From an uncultured Paraburkholderia sp. (GTDB lineage Bacteria; Pseudomonadota; Gammaproteobacteria; Burkholderiales; Burkholderiaceae): DNA of 8,069 bases. The stretch lies in NCBI GenBank assembly GCA_937917025.1, contig CALFSF010000380.1:1-8069 (forward strand). The letters are read 5' to 3'. This document shows positions 6,959 through 8,069 of the stretch, piece after piece. Numbering within the stretch: the stretch's first letter is position 1; every line of letters starts with the position of its first letter. A program made the position numbers and the translations under genes. The notes beneath the pieces were generated by a model, which ran no database searches, was not told the origin of the DNA, and was given only the letters and a program-made list of their open reading frames with translations.

Positions 6959-7560
6959 ACCAGTTCCGCCTGACTTCGCTGATTCCGCTCGTCGCGATGG
7001 CGGCGCTCGCCGGCATCACGTGGTGGCTGCTGCAGGCCACGCTGCCGCCGCCCAACGAGGGCGCGCCGCACAAGAAGGCGCACACGCCCGACTATTTCGC
7101 CGACAACTTCTCCGTCTCCGAACTCGACCAGTCGGGCGCCACGCAGTATCGTCTGACCGCCGCGCACATGGTGCATTACGAGGACGACGAAGACAGCGAC
7201 CTGACCAAACCCGCGATCCGCGCGTTCCAGCCGGGCAAGCCGATCGTCACGGCAACCGGCGATCGCGGCACGGTGAACGGCGATGCATCGATCGTCAACC
7301 TGTACGACAATGCGCGAATCCTGCGTGCCGCGGGCTACGGCGACCCGGCCATGCAGGCCGACTCCGAGCATTTCCGCGTGCTGGTCAACGACGATGTCAT
7401 CGAGACCGAAAAGCCGGTTAAACTTCAACGCGGTCCGTCTGTCATGACGGCCAGCGGCATGAACTACAACAACGTCACCCGGGTTATGCAACTGTTCGGC
7501 AACGTGCGCGGCGCCATTGCCGCGTCCGATAGCGCCGGCTCTCCCCCGCAACCCGGGTAA
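6955..7560 (+). CDS. lptC: LPS export ABC transporter periplasmic protein LptC
   Basis: LptC is a bitopic inner-membrane protein that passes lipopolysaccharide from the LptBFG transporter to the LptA bridge. The protein has 201 residues: one membrane helix (about 8-28) followed by a periplasmic β-jellyroll domain. Recognisable segments include PDYFADNFSVSELDQSG (45-61), GTVNGDASIVNLYDNARI (105-122) and a late SGMNYNNVTRVMQLFGNVRG (167-186). Its ATG overlaps the kdsC stop (ATGA). In Burkholderiaceae the expected order after this is lptA, lptB, rpoN. A start codon does follow 21 nt later, but that frame soon departs from LptA (see the entry at 7582). Confidence 0.95.
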   Translation: MNQFRLTSLIPLVAMAALAGITWWLLQATLPPPNEGAPHKKAHTPDYFADNFSVSELDQSGATQYRLTAAHMVHYEDDEDSDLTKPAIRAFQPGKPIVTATGDRGTVNGDASIVNLYDNARILRAAGYGDPAMQADSEHFRVLVNDDVIETEKPVKLQRGPSVMTASGMNYNNVTRVMQLFGNVRGAIAASDSAGSPPQPG

Positions 7561-7581
7561 ATCCATTCCAGGCGTGACTGC

Positions 7582-8069
7582 ATGAACGCATCGTTCCCTC
7601 GTCCGGACACCGGCCGCGCCCATGCGTGGTCCACGGACCGTGCCGCGCTCGCCGCCAACCTCAAGGACCGCAAACGCCACGAGGACGACATCAAGGTCAA
7701 CGAGCCGAAGATATCGAAGCTGCGCGATCAGACGCTCCAGGCCAAGACCAACGAACAATATCGCGCGTTCCAGCACGAGGTCGAGTTCTGCGAGAAGGAA
7801 ATCCGCACGCTCGAAGATCGCATTCTGGAATTGATGACCGCCTCGGAGCCGCTGGATCAAAACGTAAAGAAAGCCGAAGCGGCCCTGAAGCAGGAAAGGC
7901 AGCAGGTCGAGGCCGAGAAGGCTCAAGCCCGGGAAAGAACCGCCGAGGACCAGAAGCAATTGGAGATCCTGCAGGTGGAGCGCAAGGAGGTAGCCTCTCA
8001 CCTGAAGCCGGCCGTCTACTCCGCCTACCTTCACATTCGAAAAAAATGGCCTAAGTCCACCGTGCTGGC
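7582..8069 (+). CDS. Hybrid reading frame: LptA-like N-terminal stub joined to partial C4-type zinc-ribbon coiled-coil protein
   Basis: The frame is open from the ATG at 7582 to the window edge (162 codons, no stop). Residues 1-16 (MNASFPRPDTGRAHAW) sit where Burkholderiaceae lptA begins and look like the charged start of an LptA signal peptide. From about residue 19 it becomes a long charged coiled coil, with LKDRKRHEDDIKVNEPKI, KTNEQYRAFQHEVEFCEKEI and LEDRILELM. This matches the helical hairpin of C4-type zinc-ribbon proteins (DUF164, CT398-like), most like Acidobacteria members. The visible end (LKPAVYSAYLHIRKKW) is where the family's Cys4 ribbon would soon start, outside the window. No signal peptide hydrophobic core or LptA β-domain is present. 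The second part also uses codons scarce upstream, such as ATA at codon 44. The protein is probably not real as a unit. The family call for the second part is by pattern recognition. Confidence 0.7.
   Translation, partial: MNASFPRPDTGRAHAWSTDRAALAANLKDRKRHEDDIKVNEPKISKLRDQTLQAKTNEQYRAFQHEVEFCEKEIRTLEDRILELMTASEPLDQNVKKAEAALKQERQQVEAEKAQARERTAEDQKQLEILQVERKEVASHLKPAVYSAYLHIRKKWPKSTVL
7621..7656. other. Probable chimeric junction between Burkholderiaceae lptA and foreign DNA
   Basis: Left of this interval the gene order and sequence are Burkholderiaceae. Right of it the protein is zinc-ribbon-family, with lysine- and glutamate-rich, less GC-rich DNA. The Ala-rich stretch at 7642-7656 (GCCGCGCTCGCCGCC) could occur both in an LptA signal peptide and in the other protein's RAALAAN segment, which would give the short shared sequence an assembler needs for a false join. 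The exact breakpoint cannot be set without the parent sequences. Confidence 0.65.

Noticed and set aside
6724..8034. 436-codon minus-strand open frame opposite kdsC, lptC and the right edge
   Set aside because: It crosses the junction and covers three real plus-strand frames. Its Leu/Gly/Arg-rich translation has no family pattern.
7582..8069. A new LptA-zinc-ribbon fusion or toxin/defence protein
   Set aside because: The two parts belong to unrelated families and compartments, and the break falls inside a signal-peptide-like region. A chimeric assembly explains it more simply.
1..8069. A hidden mobile, CRISPR, defence or RNA-based system
   Set aside because: I saw no spaced direct repeats, transposase, integrase, tRNA or long structured intergenic region. 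No gap exceeds 150 bases.

Overview
The window looks like chromosomal DNA of a Burkholderiaceae betaproteobacterium, most likely Burkholderia or Paraburkholderia. The evidence is high GC, GC-rich third codon positions and protein sequences typical of that family. From base 1 to about 7620 it is compact core genome. The last ~430 bases do not belong to that context.

Left half, minus strand. A bidirectional hairpin terminator (11-41) lies downstream of purU (formyltetrahydrofolate deformylase). Reading in the direction of transcription the order is apt (adenine phosphoribosyltransferase), a LysE/RhtB-family exporter, a DUF4743-Nudix hydrolase, then purU. Gaps are short (41, 18 and 65 nt), so this may be one operon with an extra internal promoter before purU. 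apt and purU both feed purine and one-carbon metabolism, and they share a near-identical 17-bp motif just upstream of their starts.

Middle, minus strand. A 667-residue Kef-type monovalent cation:proton antiporter with C-terminal RCK (TrkA-N/TrkA-C) domains precedes apt on the same strand. It is transcribed divergently from the next cluster across a 149-nt intergenic region.

Right part, plus strand. kdsD, kdsC and lptC are translationally coupled (1-nt and 4-nt overlaps). KdsD and KdsC make Kdo precursors for lipopolysaccharide, and LptC is part of the LPS transport bridge. A good extended -10 element sits exactly where transcription would begin on the A of the kdsD ATG, suggesting a leaderless message.

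Right edge. Where lptA should follow lptC, a short LptA-like N-terminus (from 7582) runs in frame into a lysine- and glutamate-rich coiled coil. This coiled coil resembles the C4-type zinc-ribbon (DUF164/CT398-like) proteins of Acidobacteria. The join, at about 7620-7656, is best explained as a chimeric assembly and should not be read as a new fusion protein. I found no mobile element, CRISPR array, RNA gene or convincing new multi-gene system.
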